Shown one piece after another: positions 32,901-45,856 of a stretch of 64,000 bases of DNA. This stretch comes from Heterotrichella gracilis (lineage: Eukaryota > Sar > Xanthophyceae > Tribonematales > Xanthonemataceae): positions 59,606 through 123,605 of the forward strand of contig JAULBX010006553.1 in assembly GCA_032358255.1 (NCBI GenBank). The letters run 5' to 3'. The translations under genes were made by a program, and so were the position numbers. The first letter of the stretch is position 1. Every line of letters starts with the position of its first letter. The notes under the pieces were generated by a model. That model worked only from the letters and a program-made list of their open reading frames with translations, made no database searches and was not told where the DNA came from.

Positions 32901-35900
32901 TGCTGTCGTCACCCTATGAACAGTATGGCTGCAACCGCGAATTGCATTGCCGCATTCAGTGCCTGGTCTTATCGTTTGCAAGCAATACCCCACTGATGAG
33001 CAGAACTTGGAAAGGATTCAGGTAACATGCGTCATTTTGTATGCCTCAGCTGCTGCAATGGCAATCAGCCAGCAGCACTTCTCACCAGATTGAATCAACC
33101 TCCTCTGTAGATCAGGGAAACGTGATCCAACCCCTCTGCCGAGTATCACCAGCGCAACATACAAGCCCAATCGGCAGCAGTCACCCTATTCCTCCGGGTC
33201 ATCTTCCGAAGGCATGTGTGGGTCTTTGTGCATGCAGGCGATGGTGTCATGTATAAACGCATCCTGAACCTGTACAAGAATCCACCAAAGCTGTAAGTCA
33301 ACGATGTACCTGGAACTTTCAGTGGGAGTGTGCACATGCAATTTACGTACTGCTGGCAGTGCTCAAAGTAGCTGTTCTTATTCCAATGTGTAGTCCTTGC
33401 AACACCAGGAAACAGTTTCAAAAGATTCAACCTAGATTGCAATAAGGTACAGTAGCATACATTAGTAGGCATTGTCCAACAAAGCAGACAGGTCTGAATT
33501 GGCCTGTGTCAAATCAGGCTATGTGAATGGTTTTCACATCTTGCAATCACCAAAATTCTCACACCTGCGCCCATTTTGACACCTTCACTGCGTCATTCAG
33601 GAGGCTTTCAGCCAGCATGTGGAAGCAGCACTGCCAGTACTCGATGCCCAAGGCCTTGTCGCTCCGGAGCGCCCAGGTACTCATTCCTCAGCTGGACATG
33701 CACCAGCAGGAAACAGACTCTTAAACACTTATAAGGGGGAAAACAACAGCTTATGTGACGTGCCATGGGATTTACCGTAATGATTTGTGAATGCACCTGG
33801 CACCCCCTGTTTGGTTACTGTCCCCTTAACATGGCAATGCTTTGTAGCACAACTCGCGTACATGATTCCACACATGCGCCGCATATTGACAACTACACAT
33901 GTTTCCCTGTAATCACGAATCTCAAATGTACTGGACCTTCTCTAAAACACATGCGTTTGTGAAACACCCATACCTCATTCATAAATTCAGGTGCTGCGTC
34001 CAATACCATCTTCCTGCTACACGGAGTGTGTGCCAGTACTCTCACCAGGTGCAGGGCGTTGTCGCGCACAAGGGCCATTAAGTCCATAAACCTCCCAACA
34101 TCTGCTGGTGTTGATGGGTGCCAACGGAGGATAATTCCGGACACTGAGCATGCACCACAGACAAGGGGTCAGCAGGGTGGATGGGCCTCGAGCCAGCCTT
34201 GTACAGTTGTGCACGGCCCTGGATGATAGTTTTGCAAGATTTCGAACCAAACTTGCAGCCCCTTCACACACCTTCTGTGAACACCCTGGCGACATGTGGG
34301 AGTGCCGGGTAGAACTGGTTTCAGTACCGTTTATCAGGCACCACAGGAGAATGGGCCAGCCTGAGGATGACCTCCAACCTGGTGGAGCAGCTCGTCAGCT
34401 CCTGCCAAGGGCAGCAATTAGGTCAACGTGTATTAAGTAACTCACAGGCTCCACATGTTTGCACTGACCAAACCAGAGTGTATCAAACCCTATCATGTGA
34501 CACAGAGCTCTGAGACACAGAGCTCACAGTTTCATATATGCCAAGGGCACGCAATCAGAGTGCTGAATCCTCACTGCTCTGTAATTACCTACACACTTTG
34601 GACCCCAGTTGATACATGCAGTGTCAGTGCTGCCAAACATCTCATTTCCTGGCTGTCAAATCAAACAAAGCTTCCCTGTGCTGTGCAGGCAATCTAAGAT
34701 TTTACAGTAACTGTTCACCTTGCATCAGGGTTTTGGCTTGCGTTGAGAGACACCTACCTTGAAGGTTGCTGGCATCGTCTGGATACCATCAAGTAGGTAT
34801 ACGTATGAGGCCAGAGTTGCACAGGACATCAGATCGTCAACCAGGCTGCGGTCAGGAATTGATCCCAGCTGGTATATCCACTTCATCAGCAGCGTGTCAA
34901 CTGAGAGACGCTCTGACCCATGTGCATGAAAGGGACAACCCATGGATATTCCTCATACGGTCTTGCCAAACCGTTTTTACGTTTTCTGACACGGATGCTT
35001 GACGGCTTGAAAGCAATTGAGCCAAGTTAATCATATGGCTCATGCATGTTCTGCCATCTACCCAGCATTCAAGACTCTAGCCGATGCTCACCTGCCTTGA
35101 AAAAAGCTAGTTCAAAGCGCGACTATGGCAAGGCCCACATGCCGCCTTTTCACGGGAGCATCATCCATTACTGAGGGACAATTGCATCTCTGGGCGCATA
35201 TGCAGACGTTGCAAAAATCCACAAATTGGGAAACACATGCTGATTGTGATTCCATGCGCACAAGTTTGTGTTGTTTTACAACTTCTTTACTTAACCTATA
35301 CCCAATACCGCACCGTGAGCTTCATTGCTGCCTCAATGGACTTCTCAAGGGTGGACAGCGTGGCTCCACTTGGCGGCACCTTGATGAGGCGCAGCTCTTG
35401 GCTTGTCATGCCACGCGGGGAGGGCAGCGGCCTGCCGCTTGGACTGCGCGAGGTACTGGCATTGCCCTTCTTGCTGTCCCTCTTGGTGGTGCCTTTGCTG
35501 GATGACTGCACACAGCAGACAGGGGCTTGAAGAGCACAGTGTGCTCAGCACACTCAGACCCTGGGATCTGGAAAAGATGGCTTGCCGCATTTTGGGATAC
35601 ACCCACAAGCTCTGTGCACTGCCTTGCGCCTGGTTGCTCGCGTGAGCGCTCAACGCAACCTGGTCAGCCGGGGGCAAGAAATCGCCCGTTTGGGCATTGG
35701 GTTCTGAACCCCGCGTGACCTAGGTGGCGCAAGTATGAGGTACTGCTGTGAGGTTCATTGTCGCATGCTGGGCTGACATAGGGCCGCGGCAGCGCACGCC
35801 ACACCCAGTTGCCCCCTGGCAGGCTTGCATACCTCACCCCTAGGAAGGGTTCTGGCCCACTCACCATTGGTACCTCTGTTGCCCCTGCTCCACCCTGTGC

Positions 35901-36050
35901 ACAGGCAGCGCCACCAGGTCCTCCTTCTCCAGGCACCTGCTGGAGTCAGCACCAAGAGCCAGCAGGTAGGCCTTGAGTGCAGACACAGGCTTCTGGGACC
36001 AGTCTGTAACGCCTCCACCAGCGCTAGGCGGAATGGCTCCTGTGCAGCAG
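29958..36050 (-). pseudogene. Decayed right tandem copy of the SAP-like/MYND gene
   Basis: Blocks match the left copy in the same order. SAP-like: 36037-35870, KPVSALKAYLLALGA. Then MTSQELRLIKVPPSGATL (about 35509-35310), about 34940-34756, 34400-34230, 34140-33970, 33690-33565, 33270-33110, 32590-32400, 31935-31770, 31445-31255, 31105-30905 and 30592-30380, and the MYND exon (about 30062-29958, CNQRRYCSRDCQVAH). Lesions: the start ATG of the left copy is ATT here (36032-36034). In-frame stops lie at 34321-34323, 34264-34266 and 33186-33188 (TAG where the left copy has Lys). The YWQCCF block carries a frameshift. Some exons and the MYND junction (LKLCS-R-CNQRR) remain intact, so decay is recent or a 3' part is still expressed. 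Confidence 0.75.
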
Positions 36051-37650
36051 GTGCGTGCAGACTGTGTGTGTGACAGGGCTAGGTGTGTACAGAAAGTTGG
36101 GTCAGGGATAAGACAATGTTACACCGGTGATTGGGCACCAAGCCCATCAAGGTCTCATTGGCTGCAAGTGCTGTGACGACGTGGGAGTCCACCTGCACAG
36201 CTTATCAGCTTGCAATTGTGGTGCCACATCAAGCAAAAGCCTGGTAGCAACAAGGCCTGTACCTATGTAGGGGCACTGATCTGACAGCTAGCTTGATATA
36301 AAACACAAGGTATGAGTGACTGAGCGTCCCGGAAACTTGGCGTACCGGGATAGGGTGACGACTAATGTGGAACTGCATGGTTGCACAGACCAGAGTACAG
36401 GTCGTGAACTGCACAGCTATGGGGGTTTGGGACTCAGTGACCATTGTGTCATCCAGGTATGGGGGTTTGGGGGCGAAGTCAGGCCATGCAACGCCTGGGC
36501 TTACGCCAATAACGCTTGGCCAGCCTTGGTCAAGTCAAAAGGGGCTCCTCACCTCACTCTGCGCTGTTCTGAAAGCTGCGACGGAACAACACTGTGCGCT
36601 CACAGCGGCGGCTTCGCAAGGCCTAGGGCTTGGCTCCCCAAGGACTACACACAACCCAATCGGTGTACTCCAAGATATCTGCAAGGCCTGCAGTGGCAGG
36701 TTCGCAAGATGTACAGTCTTAGGACAGCAGAACGTGGCCACGGGAACGGAGATGGTTTGAGCATATATGCGAGCGCTTGAACTGGTGTTGCTGCTCCGGA
36801 AGTGGCCGGTCTGCTGTTGTGTTCAGTGCAGTCAAGAATTTATCCTGAACTCCATGCGATCGTCCAAACCCTTATGTAGGGTCTGATTCTAATTAAAAAT
36901 ATATTCAATAGTATTCCCAAAAAAGTGGGATATTATCCCTCAAGCCCTTTGCTGCACTTCCACCAATACTTTGTGGGTTGTCAGTCAGCCGGCTAGCCAC
37001 CAAGCCCCGTGTTGCAACTGTTCCATGCCCAAAGCCAGGTGGTTGTCTAGTCATTACAGTCATTGCAAGCAGGGCAGTCGATACTTTGCTGCGGGCTAGC
37101 CGGCAGCAAAGTGCCGCTGTACTGATTGCCAATGCATGTGCAACTAGCCAGTGTATGCATCCTGTGACATTAGACGTTGCTGCAGCATCTACACACGTGC
37201 CAACAACATGTGCCATCAGGACTACCGTGTAGGGAAACTGTGCCTTAATGACTGCCTACTGGTCTTAGGAGATCATGTTGGTATGCTATGTCAGCTGGAA
37301 AACATGCGGCTCTCTTAAGCCAAAGGACCACAATGGTTGAATGTCAAGAAGCAAGCCAATTGCAGTCAAACTGAATATTTTCAGTTGCGTGGGTGGTCAA
37401 TGGGGAGTACTGTACGTAAGGAGCAAGCAAATAAGCTCGGGGAGTCACTAATTCTACCAGATATCGCCTCAACCAATACATGCAACTTCTTTCATAAGCA
37501 CCTCTCTAGGTGCTACCAGATAACGCCCTGACCACAGTATCCTCAACGACCCTCAGGACCAATTTTCCTATAATAGCTACTTTTCCGTGATTCCCACTCC
37601 CTACCAGTCCGCACTGGAAAGCCGCCATGGCGCCTTGCCCTGAATGTGAC
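36051..37650. other. Intergenic DNA between the MYND pseudogene and the armadillo gene
   Basis: No coding region supported. It holds the duplicated flank at 36985-37110 (compare 29310-29450). Confidence 0.45.
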
Positions 37651-37663
37651 ATCAAGGCTTGGG

Positions 37664-37785
37664 GCTCCTCCAGCCCCGCTGCTCCCAGGGTTTAGAGTAT
37701 CCCCCTCACTCCTCCAGCCCCGCTGCACACAGGATTTAAAGTCTCCCCCCTCATTCCTCCAGCCCCGCTGCATACCCTAGCACCT
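37664..37785 (-). repeat. Three tandem copies of the armadillo gene stop-codon region
   Basis: The last codons (GCAGCGGGGCTGGAGGAATGA in gene orientation, about 37751-37772) recur at about 37706-37727 and 37664-37682. GGGTTTAGAG-like and GGATTTAAAG-like spacers at 37689 and 37732 resemble degenerate telomere motifs. Period about 45 nt. Confidence 0.85.
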
Positions 37786-40700
37786 TGAGCGCGTACGCTG
37801 CGTAGGCCTTGCAGGCCTTGTCCTTTGACGCCATCATGTTGGCCAGCAGCTGGGCACCTCCCCTGGCCTCAACCATCTCGCGCACCTGGGCAGACACATG
37901 GTGGTAGGTCAGGCAGGAAGAACATGAGGCGGCGATGCCACAAAGGCCTGCATCCACACCAACAATTCCCACCTCGCCACCAACTGGCGCACCACCCCCG
38001 CCAACCCACACACACACGCAAGAGGGGCTTATGAGTGTAAACAGAGCACCTCCCCTCCCTCCTACCTTGTCGTTTTTGTGTGCCACCTTCCCCAGGGCAG
38101 CTGCGCAGTAGGCCTTGACGGTGTCGCTCTTGGACTTGAGCAGCAGCACCAGCAGGTCGATGCCGCCCGAGGAGGCAATCTTGGCCTGGTTGCCTGGGGT
38201 GGTGGGGGTGGGGTAGGTTAGGAGGGGTGGTGCTGGCGATGGCGGATGCTGAGATGTTGATTGCACAATGACAGGAAAGGAGCCAAACACCAAGCATGCG
38301 CCATATGTTAATGGTATTGATGGAGGTGACGCCCCTGCAGTTTCATCATGCTGAAATCAACCATCACCGAGCCCCCTGCCCCTGCCCCTGCCCCTGCCAC
38401 CCCCTCTCTCTCTCCCTCCCCACTGAGGTTGGAACTCACTCTTGTTATCCGTGGCCAGGTTGCCCAGCGCCAGCGCGGCATACATCTGGCAGCTCTGCAC
38501 GGGGGTCTGCAGGGTGGCGATGAGCGCGGGAATGCCCCCTGCCTTGGCTATCAGCTGCTGGTGCGTGACCGAGGACCCGGCCAGCTTGCCCAGGCCACAG
38601 GCCGCGTACGCCTGGCAGGACTCGTTTTGTGAGGAGAGGAGCTGCACCAGGAGGGGGATGGCGCCCGCGCGCACCACCTGCGGGGGGTGAGAGGCGCAGG
38701 GTTTGATGCATGACTCCAGGGCATCAAGGGGGTTTGTGCATGTATCCCTTCTGTCATTGCTCCAAATTTCTCCAATGTTTTATTTTTAATGTGATTTTCG
38801 CGTAATCATAACATGGCCATGCAATGCCAATGCCATGCTGCCCCCGACCCCTCCACCCCTTTTACCACCTCCACCACGCCCACATGGAACTGATAGCTCC
38901 CACCACCACCACGCCCACATGGAACTGATAGCTCCCACCACCACTCCTACCCCTCCATCCGCCCCCCCTTCCACCACCGCCCCACCACCACCCACCTGCG
39001 ACTGGTGGTTCCCGTCCGCCGACTGCACCGCCTGCGCCGCGCTGGCCCCCGACCCCCGCAGCCAGCGCGCCTTGAGCAGCGAGGTGGCCCGGTCAAGCGC
39101 AGCCGCCTCGCCCTTGTCCTTGCCCCCACCGCTGCCCCCGCTATTGTGGCTCAGGTTGGCCAGGGCCAGGGCTGCGTACTCCTGGATGCTGTCGTCGTCT
39201 GATTGGAGCAGGCGCACCAGGGGCTGCACGCCCTCCGCCTGGACGATGAGCTGGCGGACCTGTGGGGTGGGGCGGGGGTTGAGCAGGGTTTTTATTTGCA
39301 CTTTTGTGGGATGGAGGTGCATGGGGGATGATGTTGGTTTTCTATACCTCAGGATTTCTTTGGCTTGCAGTGTGTGTAGAGTAGGCCCACTACTGGCCTG
39401 GCAAGACGTGTTAATGAACCAGCACCATCATGAACCCCACCCGTGCACCATCCAACCGCCACCGCCACCGCCACCGCCACCGCCACCACCGCCACCTACC
39501 TCTGCCGACGTCGCCAAATTGCCAATGGCGATGGCCGCATACTCCTGGCACGATTCGTTCCTGGACCCCAGCAGGCGCACCAGCACGGGAATGGCCCCCG
39601 CCTTGACCATGTGCTGCTGGCTGGCCTCGCCGCTGGCCACAAACCCTAGGGTGTAGGCTGCATTCTCCACGGTGTTGTCGTTGGATGAGGAGAGCAGGCG
39701 CACCAGGGGGCCGATGCCGCCGATCTGAGGAGGGGTTGGGGTTAGGGATGGTGAGAAGAGGAGGGGAGCGGTATGAGGGCAAGGAATGAAGGTTTATGTG
39801 TAAAAACGGAAAATCCCATGGTCAAAACCCCAAATTAAACCCATGCAAATTTCCTGTTGCGCTACCCCACCACATAAAACCCCCTCCGTTCACCCCACCT
39901 GTATCATGTGGTCCGGGAACATGCAGTCATGCGCCAGGCGCGACAGCATGAGCATGGCGTACTCGGCGCATGTGGCGTTGGGCGAGGACAGCAGCGGTAC
40001 CAGCGCCTCCACACCGCTGGCGTGCACCAGGCGCGACTTGGCCTTGTCTGTGGTGGTGAGGTTGGCCAGGGCGTAGGCGGCGTTCTCCTGCGGGTGGGGA
40101 GGGGTGGGGTGTGTGCTTCAAGTGCGCCTGTGTTTGTAGCATTGGCACCGCATGACGGCATTTCTAGATGAAGAAAGTGGCAAAGTGCCGTATTCCCATG
40201 CATTGAGCTACTTTTCTTCACTGCTACTTTCCCAACAGAACTTAAATGTGATTTAGTGTCCACAAGCTGCACTTCCCATTACATAAACGGCTCTGCCTGA
40301 CTTCTTTCTCAAATGAAGAAAGACTCTCTTGTGGGCTCCCTAACGCCCTACTTGCATCGCCGCCAGCAGTCTGCCCAGCGGCTGGACAACATGAAGCCCC
40401 CCCTCCCTCATCACCGCCACCATTTGCCGCCTCCCCTGCTCAACGCTGCCCCACCTCCCTATCCTACTCGCACATGTTACACCCACCTGCACCGCCTCCT
40501 GCTGCGCCGCCAGCAGCTTGATGAGTGGCTTTACCGGCTTGGCCTTGAGCACCGCCTTCTCCAGCCCATCATCAAGCGCAAGGTTGCCTAGCGCATGCGC
40601 GGAGTACTGCTGGCAGGCTGCGGGGACAAAAGAAATGCTGCTTGAGAGGAAGCGCAAATTTTGTTTTGGACACAGCATATTTTGAACAGTTATTTCACCA

Positions 40701-43700
40701 TGTAGCAAACATGGCAAAATTCATGGTTTTCTTTTATTCTTAAATTTCGTTCAGTAATTAATGTTTCAATAAAATAAATTACTGATTTCAACATAATATG
40801 GATTGTTTAAAATTTATTGAGATATATTACATTATCCACCCGCGCCCTCACCAGGGTTCTCGCTCTTGAGCGCCTCGATGAGCGCCGCGATTGCCCCCGA
40901 CTCAACAAACGCCTTCCCCGTGTCATCCACCCAGTCAGACAGCGTGCGCAGCGCAAACGCAGCAGAAGCCTGGCAGCTGGGCGCTCCCGTCTTGGCCAAC
41001 AGGGGCAGTAGGGCGGGCACCGCCCCCGCCCCCACCACTGCTATGGCTGAAGGAGAGCTGTTTGCCAGGTAGCCCAGGGCCAGGGCGGCGTCTATCTGGC
41101 ACGACTCTTGCTTGGATCCCAGCAGCTTGACCAGGATGGGCAGGGCTTTGGCCTGTGGAAGAAAATGAGGGAGGGTTTAAGGTTTTAAGTTTAGGGTTTT
41201 GAAGTGAGCAGCTTGTGCACCCTCCTCTCCCCCTCCTCCAGCACAAATCCCAAGTTCCGCAGCTGTGTAAGTATCAACTCCCCCCCCACCCCCCCCACCC
41301 CCCCCACCCACACACCAAGCTACACAACAGAACTCCCCTCCCCTCCACCTCACCTTGAATATGGCGCCCGATGTGGCCGGCGAGGTGGCCATCGACCGCA
41401 GCAGGAACGCCCCGTATTTCTGGCACACCTCGCTCTTGGACTGCAGCAGGCGCAGCAGCGTGGGCACCAGCTTGTCGTCTGTGGTCACCGCAGCCAGACC
41501 CCCAGGGCCGCTTGCCTTGGCCAGGTTGCCCAGGGCCATGGCGGCGCTCTCCTGCAGGGCCACGTCCTGCGGGGGGGATGAGGTAGGGTATTAAGGTTTG
41601 AGATGGGGTTGTATTCAGGATTGCCCAGGGCCATGACGGCGCTGGCGCTGCGCTCCTGCAGGGCCACGTCCTGCGGAGGTAGGGTATGGGTTAGGATTTT
41701 CCAGCGCTGTGGCGGCACTCTCAAGGGTTTTACTAAGGGTTTTGGCCAGGTTGCTCAGGGCCCAGGGCAACATCCTATGGGGAGAGGCGGGAGGTTGCCA
41801 GGGTTTTGGTAGGGGTTTTCTTGAGACTCTTGTTGGGGTTTTGCTCGGGTATCTCAGGTCGATCCTCAGCACCAAAACTACCTTTCTTGAACTGAAAAGC
41901 GCCGCATTACATCAGCCCACACCTTGGATTTGAGCAGCGCCACCAGCGCCGCCGGCGCGCCCGGCTGGCCCACCACGTGCGCCTGCGTGCTCTGCTCCGA
42001 CAGCAGGAACGCAAACAGCATGCTGGCGTACTTGCGCACGCCCTCGTCGGGGCTCTGCACCAGCCCGATCAGCGGCAGCGCGGCGCCGTGCTTGGTGATG
42101 TGCGATGGCACGCCCTCCTGCTGCGCCAGGCCCGCCATGAGGACCAGCGAGTGGCGTTGGAGGTCGGTGGAGGAGGAGGACATGCAGCGCACCAGCTGGG
42201 GCAGCACGCCGCCGCGCACCATGGCGGGGTGCGAGGCGGGGTCCTCGGCGATGGACTGGAGCATGAGCAGCGCGTCTCTGCGGGGTGGGTGGGTGGGGTG
42301 TAAGGGTGGAGGTGGGGACCCAGGCGGGGGGTGCGGAATTGTTTCGTGAATTGTGTCAGCTATTTTAGTGAGACTATCTAGCATGCCATGTGTGAGCATG
42401 GTTGTGGGGTCATGTCCTGAAGAGTGTCAGCGACATGTGGGATCCAATACCAGATGCTCATTTTTCTGGTGTTTGTGATGTCCCAAACACTGCGGCTTGC
42501 CAAAGTGTCTGCTGACAATGCACATCTGCAGAAGCTCATGACAAGCCTCCACACAGCCTCCCTCCCAACCCCAATACCACCCACGTACATTTGCCGCTCT
42601 GGCCTGGCGTTGTTCATTGCCCCCAGCAGCGCAGCAACCACCTTAGGGTCCAGCCCCCTCCCGCTGGCCCCAGCCCCACGCAGCAGGGTTGTGAGCGACT
42701 CGATGCCCGCCTCCCGCACGCCCTCTGAGGGCGAGTCGAGCGCCTGTACCAGTGCTTTGAAGCCACCCGCTGCCACCAGGCGGTCAGTGACGGCGGGGTC
42801 GGTGGAGGCGGCCATGCGGGCCTGTGGGGGATGGGTTAAGGGTGAGCTGGGTGGTGGGGGTGGAGGGGAATGCATTGCAGAATGAGTACCATCCCACTTG
42901 CACCAAAACTCTACCCAACCCCACCAACACCCAACACACACTCTGTCATAACCCCAGCCCCATCTCCCATCCCCACCAAACACCACCACTCCAGCGCATG
43001 CACCGCCGCCCCAACACCTGGTTTTGCAACTGCGCCTCCATGTGCGGCCTGATGGCAAACCAGGAGCTTCTCACAAAACATCCCCATCCACGCACTAGCG
43101 CACCCCCCAGTCGCCGCTGACACAGGTCCCCACCCCATACACCCCTTCAAACCCCCCACCACCCCGGCGCACGCACCACCGCCCCCGACGCTTGGTCCTG
43201 CAGGTGCGCCTCCCCGTGCAGCATGATGTCCAGCAGCGGGCCAGCCGCCCCCGCCGCCGTCACAGGGCCGATCAGTACAGGGTCCTGTGTCATGCGCGAC
43301 AGGGTGGCCACTGCCATGTCCTGGCAGCTAGGGTCCGGGACCTGCCCAGAGAGGGGTGTTTGTTAGGGTTTTGTAAGGAGAGGAGGTTGGCAGGGTTTTA
43401 GGTTGGGTTAGGGGAACTGTATGCGGCCAGGTAATTTTCCTTTGACAGAGAGATGTCTTTTACACTTGCCGTGGACCTAAAGTGGGGCCTTTGCTTGCAT
43501 GCCACAATGGTGCCTGCACACACATGCAGACCCCCCCCCTGTTCCCCACCGGCCACCTCCCAACCCGATCCCCACCTCCATCATGTGCACCAGCGCGGGG
43601 ATTTGCCCCTGGTCCCCCATTGTCTTCTGGATCTCCTCATTGCGCATGAGGTTGCCCAGGCACACAGCCGCATGCTGCTGCATCACCGGGTCCCTCCCCG

Positions 43701-45856
43701 CGGCCAGCTCCACCAGCACTGGTATGGCCCCCTGATCGGCCATCATGTGCTGCACCTTGGGGTTGCGCGAGGAGTTGGCGGCGGCCCGCGCCACGTGGGC
43801 GGCGCACGCTGCGTCGTCCCACCGGGGGCAGTCGCACAGCAGCTGCACGAGGCCCTGCGGTGGATGGTTGTGATGGGGTTTTAAGTGGTGTGGGGGGATC
43901 GTGGAAGGGGCGGCGGTGGCCGAGAGGACAGAGTTGTACCAAGCAATTTAATATCGCACGTAGTTAGTTGGTTAGTTGGTTCATGCATTCCAGCAATACA
44001 GCCAAATTAGCAGTCAGTCTTGCTCATGCGGCGCCACAGTATACGCACACCCTAAAAATTTTCCCAATGTGCACATAGGCGTCCCTCGCCCCATGTTGAA
44101 AGTTCAGAGTAAGGGTGTAGCACGGAGGCTTTGTGCTCTGTGCACAAAGGAGCACAAACCCTTGCACCCACCTGCTCCGCCAGGAAGTTCTGCACATACT
44201 CATTACTCGACAGGTTGACCAGCGCCTGCCCCGCCGACGCCCGCCGGTCCGCATCCCTGCTCCTCACGCTCTGCACCAGCAGCGGGATGGCGCCCTGCTC
44301 CGCCAGCTGCGCCTGGGTGGGCGTGGCTAGTGTGAATGCAGACAGCATGGCTGCTGCGTGCTTGCGGCAGGACTCATCGGGGGACTGGAGCAGGGCCAGC
44401 ACACAGGGGATGGCGCCTGGGGGGAGGGAGGGGGAGGGGGTGTAATGTTTTGGTTGCAAGGGGGTGAAATCCACAGAATGGGATGTGGTTTTATGAAAGT
44501 GGTACCCTGTCAGTGAAAATACCCTGGGTACATTAGTGCGCAGGCGATGGCGCCTGGGGGAGGGAGGGGCGAGGAGCATGCGTTACATGCGTGCCTGGTT
44601 AGGATGCATCCACCAACATTTGCCACATGCCATGCATTCCCACTGGCCTTCTCACGACTTTTTGAGATGCAATAGTGCTTACCTGCCGTGATGAGCTGGT
44701 GCGTCGCCTGTACATTGTCCTCCAGCGCTGCGCATATGAATGCCGCGTTCTCCTGTGCGTCCACGTCGTCATTGCCCAGCACCTTGACCAGGCCAGACAT
44801 TGAGTTGCGCGCCTGGGTCACCTGGATGCGTAGTAGTGAGAGTGCTCTGAGCTGGGGGCTGGGAGTGCTGTAGACCCAGCCATGACTGGCATGTCATTTC
44901 CCATTCCACCTCTTATGCCAGGGTGGATGGCATGCCATAACAGGCATATAACACCATGCCCTTACATGCCATGCCAGATGCCATGCTTGCCAGATGCCAT
45001 GGCGTGATGCTGAGAAATGGCTGAAGGTCCAGAATGGATTACAAGCATGGCAGGACCCACAAACCCTTTTAATGGCCCATACCCAATCCTTACACCCCTG
45101 CCGCCACTGGTTCATGCTGTTTTCTGCCGCGCTACTTACCAAAATCCCCTTGCACAGGTACACCCTTCAACCCTAACAAAACCCTAGGCCAAACCCCACC
45201 TGCTGCAGCCGGTCCATGCTCTTGTCCACCATGATGGCCAGCAGGTTGACCGCCGTGCCCTGGGTGACGGGGTCGGCATGCAGCAGCTGCACCAGCGCGG
45301 GGATGAGCCCCGCATCCGCAAATATGCGCTTCATGCCCTCGTTGTTGATGTCCACCACGGAGATGAGCGTGCACCCCAGCATGGGGTGCTTGGTGTTTGA
45401 CGAGTGCAGGAGCGAGACTAACTGCTCCACCGCGGGCGCGTTCTCGGGGTCCTCAGGCATCGGGGTGGTCATGAGCTGCATGAAGGCCTCGATGGCATGG
45501 GTCAGGGTGGCAGTGGAGTTGGTGCCAGTCAGGCGCCGGAGGGCGTACCCCGCATTGCTGCGCAGCACGGGGTCTGGCGAGCACAGGAACTTGACCAAAG
45601 GCACCACAATGTACTTTGTGTAGACCGACTTTTCGTTCAGCTCTGCGTTGTTGGCCGCCAGCCCGCTGACTATCTCAGGCAGCTTGCCGATGGTGTGCTC
45701 CAGCAGGCCCCGGTCGTCTGCCAGGAGCACGTCCTCCAGCATGTTGGCTGTCTTGTCATAGGAGGGGGGCTGGGGGGAGGCGGGACCCTGCTCGTTCACC
45801 CTCCTGGCTGCGTAGGCCAGGTCCTCCGTCTGGAGGGTGTAAGAGGTGGAGGCCAT
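37751..45856 (-). CDS. Armadillo-repeat protein, 16 exons, 1298 aa
   Basis: Long solenoid of armadillo repeats, a fold that binds other proteins; the partner is unknown. Exons: 45856-45200, 44821-44683, 44416-44172, 43854-43576, 43341-43177, 42821-42589, 42277-41923, 41566-41354, 41152-40852, 40617-40487, 40087-39899, 39724-39500, 39259-38996, 38677-38440, 38193-38066, 37885-37751. All phases agree (3897 nt). From about residue 180 on it carries back-to-back repeats of the form GAIPxLVxLLxSxxxxCQxxAAxALGNLA, for example GAIPVLVRLLGSRNESCQ. The N-terminus (MASTSYTLQTEDLAYAARR) has no targeting signal I recognise. Sequence style recalls Vac8 and plant ARM proteins, but the length is much greater than Vac8. 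There is no F-box, U-box or kinase part. Start: first ATG of the open exon; upstream sequence is GC-rich without coding signal. Confidence 0.92.
38875..38945. repeat. Two tandem copies of a 35-bp unit
   Basis: CACGCCCACATGGAACTGAT and the bases after it repeat with a 35-bp period (starts 38875 and 38910) in the armadillo gene intron between exons 13 and 14. Confidence 0.8.
41610..41780 (-). repeat. Partial duplicates of the exon 8 5' edge in the armadillo gene
   Basis: The start of the exon at 41566 (DVALQES, AAMALGNLA) is repeated upstream. About 41615-41672 reads DVALQERSAS then AVMALGN with the acceptor-side CGCAG preserved. About 41700-41780 holds further fragments (ALSNLAKTL, LESAATAL). 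Between them are TTAGGATTTT and AGGGTTTT runs. These copies sit in the preceding intron and may be alternative 3' splice sites or non-functional remnants. Confidence 0.75.
44395..44570 (-). repeat. Duplicate of an exon 3 5' edge in the armadillo gene
   Basis: The acceptor region and first codons of the exon ending at 44416 (CCCCCAG|GCGCCATC) are repeated at about 44540-44565 in the intron (CCCCCAG|GCGCCATCGCC, reading GAIACALM). The copy keeps the acceptor but loses the repeat frame. Confidence 0.65.

Noticed and set aside
39455-39495. CRISPR-like regular repeats
   Set aside because: The CCGCCA units are a simple hexanucleotide run without spacers, in an intron of a eukaryotic gene.
38835-39656. 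273-codon plus-strand frame over the armadillo gene
   Set aside because: It is antisense to well-phased armadillo exons and made of Pro and His runs.
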